Shown: in pieces, positions 46,567-54,193 of the stretch
Layout: every line of letters starts with the position of its first letter
Numbering within the stretch: the stretch's first letter is position 1
From: JAEUJM01 sp044221555
GTDB lineage: Bacteria; Actinomycetota; Acidimicrobiia; Acidimicrobiales; DATDAH01
Length of the DNA stretch: 64,000 nucleotides
Direction of reading: 5' to 3'
Assembly: GCA_044221555.1 (NCBI GenBank)
Contig: JBGAOY010000021.1
Coordinates: 1 to 64,000, forward strand
The notes under the pieces: model-generated
Seen by the model: the letters and a program-made list of their open reading frames with translations, nothing else
Database searches by the model: none
Told to the model about the DNA's origin: nothing
Program-made: the position numbers and the translations under genes

Positions 46567-48936
46567 GTGGCCGGTGACGGAGGTTCGACCCGTACCGAGG
46601 TGCTTGACCTCCGCGGGTTGCGGTTCGCCACGGAGAAGAACGTGGTCGAGGCGGTGTTGGGCCGTCGCCCAGGCGTGCTCGAGGTCGACGCCAACCCGAC
46701 CGCGGCGACGGCGACGGTCACCTTCGACCCGGCCGCGGCATCGCTGGATGACCTGCGTGGATGGGTGCGTGAGTGCGGGTACCACTGTGCCGGGCTCTCG
46801 GTGCCGCGCCACGTCTGCACGCCGATGCCCGACGAGCCCGGCACGCCGCCCGTCGCCGCCGGCGACGCGATGGCCGGCGACGCGATGGCCGGTGACGCGA
46901 TGGCCGGTGATGCGATGGCGTCGCACGACCACGGCGGCATGTCCATGGCCGACATGGCCACCGACCTGCGCAACCGGTTCGTGGTCGCGGTGCTGCTCGC
47001 GGTCGTCATCACCCTCTACTCCCACATCGGGATGGACCTGCTGGGCCTGGACCCTCCCGTCCCGTTCGGCCTGCGCAACGACGTCTGGCAGCTGTTGTTG
47101 AGCCTGCCCGTCATCTTCTGGTCGGCGTCGCTGTTCTTCGTGGGTGTGGTGCAGGCGCTGCGGGCACGGACGCTCGACATGATGGTGCTGGTCGCAGTGG
47201 GCATCGGCACGGGCTGGGCGTACTCCGTGGCCGTCACACTGACCGGCGCCGACGGCGACGTGTTCTACGAGGCGGCCACGATGCTGGCCGCCTTCGTGTT
47301 GCTGGGCCACTGGTTCGAGATGCGGGCCCGAGGTGGCGCCAACGACGCCGTCCGCACGCTGCTGGACCTCGCCCCGCCGATGGCGCTGGTCGAGCGCGGT
47401 GGCGAGGCCGTCGAGGTGCCGACCGGCGAGGTGGCGGTCGGTGACCTGCTCCTGATCCGCCCGGGGGCCAAGGTGCCGGTGGACGCCATCGTGGAGGCCG
47501 GCGAGAGTGAGGTGGACGAGTCGGTGGTGACCGGTGAGAGCCTGCCGGTCCACAAGGGGCCGGGGTCTGCCGTCATCGGCGCGACCATCAACCGCAACGG
47601 TGTGCTCCACGCTCGTGCGACGGGCATCGGTGCGGACACCGCGCTGGCCCAGATCGTCAGGCTCGTGCAGGAGGCCCAGAACTCGCAGGCGCCCGGCCAG
47701 CGTCTGGCCGACCGGGCCGCGTTCTGGCTGGTGCTCGTCGCCCTCGTCGGCGGGCTCGTGACCTTCGCAGCCTGGATGACCGTCGGCGATGTGGCCGTCG
47801 ACGTCGCTCTCCTCTACGCCATCACCGTCGTGGTCATCACCTGCCCCGACGCGTTGGGCCTCGCCACGCCGACGGCGGTCATGGTGGGGTCGGGCCTCGG
47901 CGCCCAGCGTGGGGTGCTGTTCAAGAACGCCACGGCACTCGAGACGGCGGCCCGCGTCGACGTGGTCGTCATGGACAAGACGGGCACCCTCACCAAGGGC
48001 CAGCCCGAGGTGACCGAGCTGCTGTTCGCCGACGAGGACCAGCGCACCGTCATCCGGTACGCCGCCGCGGTCGAGCGGTTGTCCGGCCATCCGATCGCCG
48101 AGGCGTTCGTGGCCTTCGCCGACGACCGCGATCCCGACGCTCCGCGGCCGGCCGCCGAGGACTTCGACAGCGTCCCCGGCCAGGGGGCCGTGGCCACCGT
48201 CGAAGGGCACCGGGTCGCGGTGGGCAGCCGGGCGCTGATGGATGGTCAGGGGATCGACCTCGGTGAGCTCGCCGGGGGCTGGACGAACCTGGCCACCGAG
48301 GGGCGGACCGTGATGTGCGTCGGCATCGACGGGCGGATCGCCGCCGTGTTCGGTGTGGCCGACGCGCCTCGCGCCACCTCCGCGGCGGCGGTGGCCTCGT
48401 TGCGCGAGATGGGCGTCCGCCTCGTCATGCTCACCGGTGACAACGAGGCGACCGCGCACCGCATCGCGAAGCAGCTCGACATCACCGACGTGATCGCCGA
48501 CGTGCGCCCCGGCGACAAGGCCGCCCGGGTGGCCGAGCTGCAGGCCGAAGGAGCGTCGGTGGCCATGGTGGGCGACGGCGTCAACGACGCCCCCGCCCTC
48601 GCCCAGGCCGACCTCGGCGTGGCCATCGGTGCCGGTACCGACGTGGCCATCGAGACCGCCGACCTGGTGCTGATGCGCTCGGACCCCCTCGACGTGGCCG
48701 TCGCCCTCGAGATCGGGCGCGGTACGAGGCGCAAGATGCGCCAGAACCTCACCTGGGCCATCGGCTACAACACCGTCGCCCTACCCATCGCCGCCGGTGT
48801 GTTCGTGCCGGCCTTCGGCTTCGGCCTCCGGCCAGAGATCGCGGCACTGACGATGTCGGGCTCGAGCATCATCGTCGCGGTCAACGCCGTGCTGTTGAAG
48901 CGGCTGCGCCTTCCCGCACCGGAGCCGGACGCATGA
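46567..48936 (+). CDS. Second P1B-type metal ATPase, CPD-motif subtype
   Basis: 789 residues, GTG start after GGAGGA. An HMA-like fold at the N-terminus has lost its CxxC (LRGLRFATEKNVVEAVLG). It is followed by four GDAMA repeats and SHDHGGMSMADMA, a His/Met-rich segment as found in CopB-type pumps. The core has TGESLPVHKG, MDKTGTLTKG, LSGHPIAEAF and MVGDGVNDAPALAQADLGVA. The transport motif is VITCPDALGLATPTAV with Asp428 where CopA has Cys and CopB has His. Helix eight has TMSGSSIIVAVNAVLLKRLR, as in CopB-like pumps. Substrate is probably a copper or related metal ion given the location. Confidence 0.92.
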   Translation: MAGDGGSTRTEVLDLRGLRFATEKNVVEAVLGRRPGVLEVDANPTAATATVTFDPAAASLDDLRGWVRECGYHCAGLSVPRHVCTPMPDEPGTPPVAAGDAMAGDAMAGDAMAGDAMASHDHGGMSMADMATDLRNRFVVAVLLAVVITLYSHIGMDLLGLDPPVPFGLRNDVWQLLLSLPVIFWSASLFFVGVVQALRARTLDMMVLVAVGIGTGWAYSVAVTLTGADGDVFYEAATMLAAFVLLGHWFEMRARGGANDAVRTLLDLAPPMALVERGGEAVEVPTGEVAVGDLLLIRPGAKVPVDAIVEAGESEVDESVVTGESLPVHKGPGSAVIGATINRNGVLHARATGIGADTALAQIVRLVQEAQNSQAPGQRLADRAAFWLVLVALVGGLVTFAAWMTVGDVAVDVALLYAITVVVITCPDALGLATPTAVMVGSGLGAQRGVLFKNATALETAARVDVVVMDKTGTLTKGQPEVTELLFADEDQRTVIRYAAAVERLSGHPIAEAFVAFADDRDPDAPRPAAEDFDSVPGQGAVATVEGHRVAVGSRALMDGQGIDLGELAGGWTNLATEGRTVMCVGIDGRIAAVFGVADAPRATSAAAVASLREMGVRLVMLTGDNEATAHRIAKQLDITDVIADVRPGDKAARVAELQAEGASVAMVGDGVNDAPALAQADLGVAIGAGTDVAIETADLVLMRSDPLDVAVALEIGRGTRRKMRQNLTWAIGYNTVALPIAAGVFVPAFGFGLRPEIAALTMSGSSIIVAVNAVLLKRLRLPAPEPDA
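46861..46920 (+). repeat. 15-bp in-frame repeat encoding GDAMA, four copies
   Basis: Four copies of GGCGACGCGATGGCC-like units (the third and fourth with GGTGA), giving GDAMAGDAMAGDAMAGDAMA. In-frame expansion changes only the number of Met residues in the N-terminal metal-binding tail of the ATPase. Confidence 0.9.
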
Positions 48937-49036
48937 TCGGCGATCCCGGACGAGGCGACTCGACGGTCACCGGCGTTGCCCGACTCGCGCTCAACCCACT
49001 CCGACCGCTTCACCGACCCCGAGAGGCAACAGGGCA

Positions 49037-49597
49037 ATGACCCGAACCCGATACATCTTCGCCGTGGTGATCGTGCTCGCCGCACTCCTGGCTGCATGCG
49101 GCAGCGACGGCAGTGACACCCAGGCGGCCGATTCGGCCGGCCCCGGCACCTTCGTGCTCGACGAGTGGTCGGTGGCCACGCCGACCACACCGATCCATGC
49201 GGGGTCGGTACGCATCACCGCGGTGAACGATGGGAGCGAGACCCACGAGTTGGTCGTCGTCCGGGCCGCGGACGCCGCCTCGCTCCCCACCAAGGCCGAC
49301 GGCTCGGTCGACGAGGCGGCGATACCCGAGGCGGACAAGCCGGGCGAGATCCCCGACGTCGCCGCCGGCGACTCGGCCGGCACCACCCTCGACCTGCCGG
49401 CGGGCGACTACGTCGCGTTCTGCAACCTGGTGGACCAGATGGGGAGCAGCGCCACGGGCGGTGGCGGCATGGGCGGCAGCGGCATGGGCGGTGGTGGGAC
49501 GGGCGGCAGCGGCATGGGCGGCGGCGGGACGAGGGGCGGTGGCATGAGCCACGTGCACTTCCAGCTCGGCATGTCGGTGGCCTTCACCGTGACCTGA
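49037..49597 (+). CDS. Lipoprotein with cupredoxin-like fold and Gly/Met-rich insertion
   Basis: 186 residues. Lipoprotein signal peptide with lipobox (VIVLAALLAACGS). The mature part has strands of a cupredoxin-like sandwich: FVLDEWSVATPTTPIHAGSV, RITAVNDGSETHELVVVRAA and LDLPAGDYVAFCNLVDQMGS. The His of THELVV and the Cys of AFCNLV match copper ligands, followed by a run of GGMGGSGMGGGG-type repeats and SHVHFQLGMSVAF. The Met/Gly segment would be disordered and may bind Cu(I). It follows the CPD ATPase by 100 bases in the same direction, fitting an extracytoplasmic copper-binding role. Confidence 0.8.
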   Translation: MTRTRYIFAVVIVLAALLAACGSDGSDTQAADSAGPGTFVLDEWSVATPTTPIHAGSVRITAVNDGSETHELVVVRAADAASLPTKADGSVDEAAIPEADKPGEIPDVAAGDSAGTTLDLPAGDYVAFCNLVDQMGSSATGGGGMGGSGMGGGGTGGSGMGGGGTRGGGMSHVHFQLGMSVAFTVT

Positions 49598-49618
49598 CCG
49601 CGGACGGCGGGGTGAAGG

Positions 49619-50671
49619 TCAGCGGGCGGGGACCGATGTGGGTGCCGGCCCGGTGCCGGTGCCGGTGCCGGCGGCGGCCTCGGCCTCGGCCAGGCGGGCC
49701 TCGATGAGGCTGCGCTGGTCGGCGCCGAGGTCGTCGGCGGTGAGCAACTCGCGGAACAGGTCGGCGGCGCCGGCGGGATCGTTCAGGCCGGCGAGGCGCA
49801 CGTTGGCCAGGTACCAGGTGGCGTTGCGCTCGCCGGGGAGGACATCGAGCGCCTGCTGCAGCAGCGCGGCCCCGCGTTCGCTGTCACCCGACAGCGCCGC
49901 GGCCCACCCGAGGTCGCGCAGCGAGCGCTGCTGCTCGACATCGGTGCCCGACTGGGCGAGGGCGAGGCGGGCCTGCCGGCGGGCGTCCTGGATGTCGCCG
50001 GTGGCCAGGTAGCGCTCGGCCAGGGTGAGCCGCAGGGCGACGGGTGCGGACTCGTCCGCCGCGTCGGACTCGAGCTGGGCCAGCGTGAAGTCCTTGTACT
50101 GGTCGCTGCCGTCGAGTGACGGGTGCCCGGTGGGCAGCGTGCCGTCGCCCAGGGTGGGCGAGGGGTCGGGCGCGGGGCTGCGGGCGCCGTCGGAGTCGCG
50201 GGCGCTGGCCAGGAACACGCCGATGGCCAGCGCCACCACGCACGCCAGGCCGAGCCGCGCCCACCGCGGCCAGGCGGCGTCGTCCTCGGCGTCCACGTCG
50301 TCGCGAGCGCGCGCCCGGGCGGCGGCGTCGTCGTCCCGGTCGTCGTCGTCCCGGTCGTCGTCGTCGTCTCGGTCGTCGTCGTCCCGGTCGTCGTTGTCCC
50401 GGTCGCCGCCTGGGTCGCGGTACTCGTCGTGGCCCGAGGCATCGTCGTCGGGGTCCGGACCGTCGTCTCGGTCGTCGTCGCCTGGGTCCGCGGAGTCTTC
50501 CCGGTCCGGGTCGTCGTCTCGGTTCCCGTCGTCGCCCTCGTCGGCGCTGTGCTCGCCGCCGCGGCCGCTGGCCACGGCGGCGGCGGGCCCGTCATCCTCT
50601 CCGGCTGCGGCAACGTCGCCGTCGCCATCGCCGTCGCCGTCGCGGCTGCCGCTCTGGCGGGGGGGCGTCAA
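49619..50671 (-). CDS. Membrane-anchored TPR protein with Asp/Arg-rich N-terminus
   Basis: 350 residues; the TTG start overlaps the TGA of the cytochrome gene (TTGA), so translation is coupled. The first 125 residues are dominated by Asp with runs of DDRDDDD, encoded by imperfect DNA repeats. One membrane helix follows (WARLGLACVVALAIGVFLAS), then helical repeats of TPR type (APVALRLTLAERYLATGDIQ; RSLRDLGWAAALSGDSERGA; DVLPGERNATWYLANVRLAG). The C-terminal part resembles CcmH/NrfG-type TPR domains that help haem attachment to apocytochromes, which fits the multihaem gene upstream. Whether it truly works in maturation is inference. Confidence 0.75.
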   Translation of the reverse strand: MTPPRQSGSRDGDGDGDGDVAAAGEDDGPAAAVASGRGGEHSADEGDDGNRDDDPDREDSADPGDDDRDDGPDPDDDASGHDEYRDPGGDRDNDDRDDDDRDDDDDRDDDDRDDDAAARARARDDVDAEDDAAWPRWARLGLACVVALAIGVFLASARDSDGARSPAPDPSPTLGDGTLPTGHPSLDGSDQYKDFTLAQLESDAADESAPVALRLTLAERYLATGDIQDARRQARLALAQSGTDVEQQRSLRDLGWAAALSGDSERGAALLQQALDVLPGERNATWYLANVRLAGLNDPAGAADLFRELLTADDLGADQRSLIEARLAEAEAAAGTGTGTGPAPTSVPAR

Positions 50672-53298
50672 TCGATGCAGTCGAGGATGCTGGCGTCCGC
50701 ACGGTTCTGCGGGCCCTCGCAGGCCAGCACCCGGCCCTGGCCGGAGCTCGCCGACACCACGTCGGTGACCACCAGGTTGTCCACCAGATCGTCGGCGTTG
50801 TCGATGCGGGCCGACTCGGGCATGTCGCCGGCGTCGTCCTGGGCGTCGGCGAGGGCCCTGATGAAGTAGGGCGGCAGGTGGCGGAAGCGCAGCTTGGCCG
50901 TCACGGTGACCGTCTCGCCATCAGCGATCTGGCTGGTGTCGAAGAAGTACGGGATGGTCAGCTCGGTCTGGTCCTCGCCGTCGGCGTTGAGCCGGGTGGG
51001 GTTGAGCACTCGCATGGACAGCTGGTCGGCGATGCGCACGCGCTCCTTCACGATCCCCCCGAGGAACGACTGGTACGGCACCTCGACGAAGGTGCCGTCC
51101 TGGTCGGGGTCGCCGTCGGTGAGGATGCGCTGGAAGTTGGCCAACCAGGGGTCGCAGTCGTCCTGGGTGCCCTGCAACTCGATGTTGACGTTGCTCGGCA
51201 GGTCGGGATCGAGCCCCAGCGCGTCTGCGGCCGCCACCGGGTCGCACTGCGGCAGGTCGTCGGTGTTGTTGTCGATCACACCCGACCCGCAGGCGCTCTC
51301 GTCGCCGACCCCGAGGTCGAACAGGCACACCTCGGTGCCGTCGGCGGTCTCGGCCGTGACCTCCAGCCAGAATTGGCGGGCGAAGGCGAACCCGGTGGGG
51401 AAGTTGTGCCCCAGCAGGTTGTTGGAGACGGTGACGTCGGCTTCGAACGTGTCGCCGGCCACGGTGTCGCCGTCGACGTTGTCGACCTTCAGGGTGACCG
51501 CCGACTGGAGGAACGCCTGACGCTCGGCCAGCACCTCGTCGAACACCTCCTGGGAGCCGTACGTGCTGGTGTCGAGGTCGTAGTCCACCCCCACGAACGT
51601 GTGCGAGCGGAAGTCACGGTCGGGGTTGGGCAGGAGCCCGGGCGCCACGTCGACGACGGGAGCGGTTCCGTCGCCCTCAGTGGGCATGTGGCAGCTGGTG
51701 CACCCCAAGGGGCCGTCGAGCGTCTGGTCGGGGTTGTCGGCGAACCGGTCGGAGAACCCGACCACGTAGTCCTGCCACTCGTCGTAGGTGGTCTGCAGCA
51801 CCAGGTCGTCCTGGTTGCCGTCCTCGTCGGTGTCGTCGATCTCGTTCTGGTCGAGGATGAAGTCGCCGTCCTCGTCGGAGGTGGCCGCGTCGCCCGAGAG
51901 CCCCTGCTCGGCGCCCTCGACCGGGCTGATGGTGCTGCCCTGGGCGTCGCCGTCGATGTCGACCGCCACGTTGTGGCAGGCGCCGCACAGCTCCGAGTTG
52001 GCGACCTCGTCGCTCCACATGGGCTGCTCACCGTCGAGGTCGTGCACCCGGACGGGCAGTGGGTTCGGGTCGTCGAACAGCGGGCCGAAGAAGCTGCCGT
52101 AGTTGGCCGAGCCGCCGTGCTGGACCGCCAGCTGCCCGAAACCGGCCCGCTCGGCGGGGGCCTCGCCCTGGCTGTGACAGGTGATGCAGGCCACGCCGTC
52201 GGAGATCAGGGCGGGGTTGTCGCTGGACACCGCCGGCGGCTGGTCGCCACTGGGCTCGTTCAGCGGCAGGAGCGCGTTGATGTCGTCGGTGAACTGGGCC
52301 CCGACCGGCGCGTGGCAGTTCACGCAGCTCTTGGCGGCGGCGTCGTAGAGGGCCTGCTGGTCGGGCCCGAGGTCTTCGGCCAGTTGGCGGTTCTCGGCCA
52401 GGGTGACCGGCAGCTGCGCCTCCATCAGGGCGCTGGTCTGCGCATGGGCCATCGCGGACACGCCCCAGTCGTCGGCGATCTCGCTGTGGCAGTCGGCGCA
52501 GGTCTCGGCCGAGGCGTACGAGCTGGCCTCGTCACCGAAGGCGGCCTGCTGCGCGCCCAGCACGTCCCAGACGTGGTAGCCGAGCAGCAGGAACAACACG
52601 ATCGTGAGCGGCGCGTGGGCGGCACGGAGGAACTTGTAGGCCCGCACCGAGCGGCTCTGGCCGCCCGTGCGGGGGAAGTGCTTGTTGACCTCGTCCGACA
52701 ACTCGCGGACCTCGGTCCACACCGCCTGCTGCTCGGGGCCCAGCAGGGCCACGTCGGCCTCGATGTCGCCGACCGGCCGCCGGCCCTCGACCAGGTCGGC
52801 GGCCAACTGGCGGAACCGCCGGGGCTGGCCGTCGACGATCTTGGAGATGCTGACGTCGACGTTGAGGGCGGTCTTCTGGAGGCCGATCAGGTGGTGGCGG
52901 CACACGCCGGCGATGGCCACGACGATGCCGACGACCAGCAGCACCTTGCCCGACGAGAGGGCGTCCTGGAACGGCACCACGGTGGCGTGCACGAAGGCCG
53001 CCACCAGCGCCAGGATCGGCAGGTAGAGGTGCGACCGGATCCAGGCCATGGTTCCGCCGGGAAGCGTCTTCTTCAGGGTCTTGTTGCGCTTGCGGGCGCT
53101 GTAGACCATGCCGGGCCCGGCGAAGAACAGGAACGTGAGCAGGCCGAGGCCCGCGACGAACAGCAGCGTGAGGCTCGCCGACGCGTCCATCCCCTGGAGG
53201 ACGAACAGTCCACCGAACCCGGCGATCAACAGCACGGCGCTGCCGATGCCCGAGATGAGGTTCCAGGTTCTCGACTTGATCTGGAACTTGTTGGCCAA
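50668..53298 (-). CDS. Membrane b-type / pentahaem c-type cytochrome fusion
   Basis: 876 residues from a TTG. Five membrane helices lie in residues 12-245 with paired histidines (His90, His104, His135/136, His228, His242), the pattern of a ferric-reductase or b561-like haem b four-helix core. After the last helix come five CxxCH sites: 267-271, 325-329, 371-375, 438-442 and 533-537, resembling cytochrome c554-type domains. Between sites four and five is an EF-hand-like Asp-rich loop (DEDGDFILDQNEIDD; DTDEDGNQDD) that may bind calcium. The last 330 residues are a beta-rich outer domain (GDTFEADVTVSNNLLGHNFP). It would pass electrons between the quinone pool and an outer acceptor or donor. Confidence 0.88.
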   Translation of the reverse strand: MANKFQIKSRTWNLISGIGSAVLLIAGFGGLFVLQGMDASASLTLLFVAGLGLLTFLFFAGPGMVYSARKRNKTLKKTLPGGTMAWIRSHLYLPILALVAAFVHATVVPFQDALSSGKVLLVVGIVVAIAGVCRHHLIGLQKTALNVDVSISKIVDGQPRRFRQLAADLVEGRRPVGDIEADVALLGPEQQAVWTEVRELSDEVNKHFPRTGGQSRSVRAYKFLRAAHAPLTIVLFLLLGYHVWDVLGAQQAAFGDEASSYASAETCADCHSEIADDWGVSAMAHAQTSALMEAQLPVTLAENRQLAEDLGPDQQALYDAAAKSCVNCHAPVGAQFTDDINALLPLNEPSGDQPPAVSSDNPALISDGVACITCHSQGEAPAERAGFGQLAVQHGGSANYGSFFGPLFDDPNPLPVRVHDLDGEQPMWSDEVANSELCGACHNVAVDIDGDAQGSTISPVEGAEQGLSGDAATSDEDGDFILDQNEIDDTDEDGNQDDLVLQTTYDEWQDYVVGFSDRFADNPDQTLDGPLGCTSCHMPTEGDGTAPVVDVAPGLLPNPDRDFRSHTFVGVDYDLDTSTYGSQEVFDEVLAERQAFLQSAVTLKVDNVDGDTVAGDTFEADVTVSNNLLGHNFPTGFAFARQFWLEVTAETADGTEVCLFDLGVGDESACGSGVIDNNTDDLPQCDPVAAADALGLDPDLPSNVNIELQGTQDDCDPWLANFQRILTDGDPDQDGTFVEVPYQSFLGGIVKERVRIADQLSMRVLNPTRLNADGEDQTELTIPYFFDTSQIADGETVTVTAKLRFRHLPPYFIRALADAQDDAGDMPESARIDNADDLVDNLVVTDVVSASSGQGRVLACEGPQNRADASILDCID

Positions 53299-53431
53299 GG
53301 TGTCCCCCCGAAGACCGCAGAGTGAGCCGCATCGCCCTGTTAGGTTGAGACCCTAGCTTGCGGTTCGACGCGGTTCGCCGCATAGCCGTTCCCGGCGGTC
53401 GAGCCCACGAGAAGAGTTGGGAGGAGCTCCC

Positions 53432-54145
53432 TTGAGCGCTTTCGCATTCGTGGTCCCCGCGGTCGACCTGCCGCTGCTCGGCATCGGCCCCACCCCGCTG
53501 CGCATGCTCCTCACCCTGGTGGTGCTCACGGCGATCGTGCTGGCCGTGCTGGTGCTGGCCACGGTGGTGGCCGCCAAGCCCATCGACCACAAGTGGCCGC
53601 CCGACGAGCCGCTCGACCCGACCGAGATGCTGTGGGGCGAGGTCGGCGGGTTCGTGCAGAAGAGCTTCGCCGGCCTCGACCTCAACCTGGCCCGCGACCT
53701 CGCGTCCTACATGGACGAGGTCAAGCTGCCCGCCGACACCTGGATCGTGCAGTACGGCGATCCCGCATCCCACTACTTCGTGCTGAAGAAGGGCCAGGCC
53801 GAGCTCTTCGGCGGTGCGGGCCAGCCCACCGGGCCGATCGCCACCAGCACGGGCCGGCCCGTGCAGGAGGGCGAGGGGTTCGGCGACTACGCCATCCGAC
53901 ACCGCACGCTGTCCGACATCGGCGTGCGGGCGGTCACCGACTGCGTGGTGCTGAAGCTGGCCGCGGCCGACTACATCGCCGCCCTCACCGTCAGCGCCGC
54001 CACCGATCAGGCGCCGCTGTTCGGCCAGAACGTGGCCCCCGTGGCGGCCGCGGCGCCGGCGCAGGCAGCGCCGCCGCCGCCCCCGCCGCCCCCGCCGGCC
54101 GCGCCGCCCCCGCCCCCCGGCCCCCCGGGCGCCACCTCGTTCTGA
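53432..54145 (+). CDS. Membrane-anchored cyclic-nucleotide-binding-domain protein
   Basis: 237 residues from the TTG at 53432, five bases after GGAGGAG. One or two membrane helices (PLRMLLTLVVLTAIVLAVLVLATVVA) are followed by a linker and a CNB-like beta-roll (about 85-180: IVQYGDPASHYFVLKKGQAE, GRPVQEGEGFGDYAIRHRTL, RAVTDCVVLKLAAADYIAAL). The phosphate-binding cassette (GEGFGDYAIRHRT) retains FGDYA-like geometry but lacks the strict RxS/TxxA arrangement, so cAMP binding is uncertain. The C-terminus is Pro/Ala-rich. Divergent from the cytochrome gene and shares its promoter region. Confidence 0.8.
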   Translation: MSAFAFVVPAVDLPLLGIGPTPLRMLLTLVVLTAIVLAVLVLATVVAAKPIDHKWPPDEPLDPTEMLWGEVGGFVQKSFAGLDLNLARDLASYMDEVKLPADTWIVQYGDPASHYFVLKKGQAELFGGAGQPTGPIATSTGRPVQEGEGFGDYAIRHRTLSDIGVRAVTDCVVLKLAAADYIAALTVSAATDQAPLFGQNVAPVAAAAPAQAAPPPPPPPPPAAPPPPPGPPGATSF

Positions 54146-54193
54146 CGCCCCCGGTTTTGTGACCGTGCCCGGCCCGTCCTAGACAGGCGGGCC

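Noticed and set aside
50116..53325. A 1069-codon open frame on the plus strand
   Set aside because: It mirrors the multihaem cytochrome gene and shows no domain; the five CxxCH sites and membrane helices are on the minus strand.
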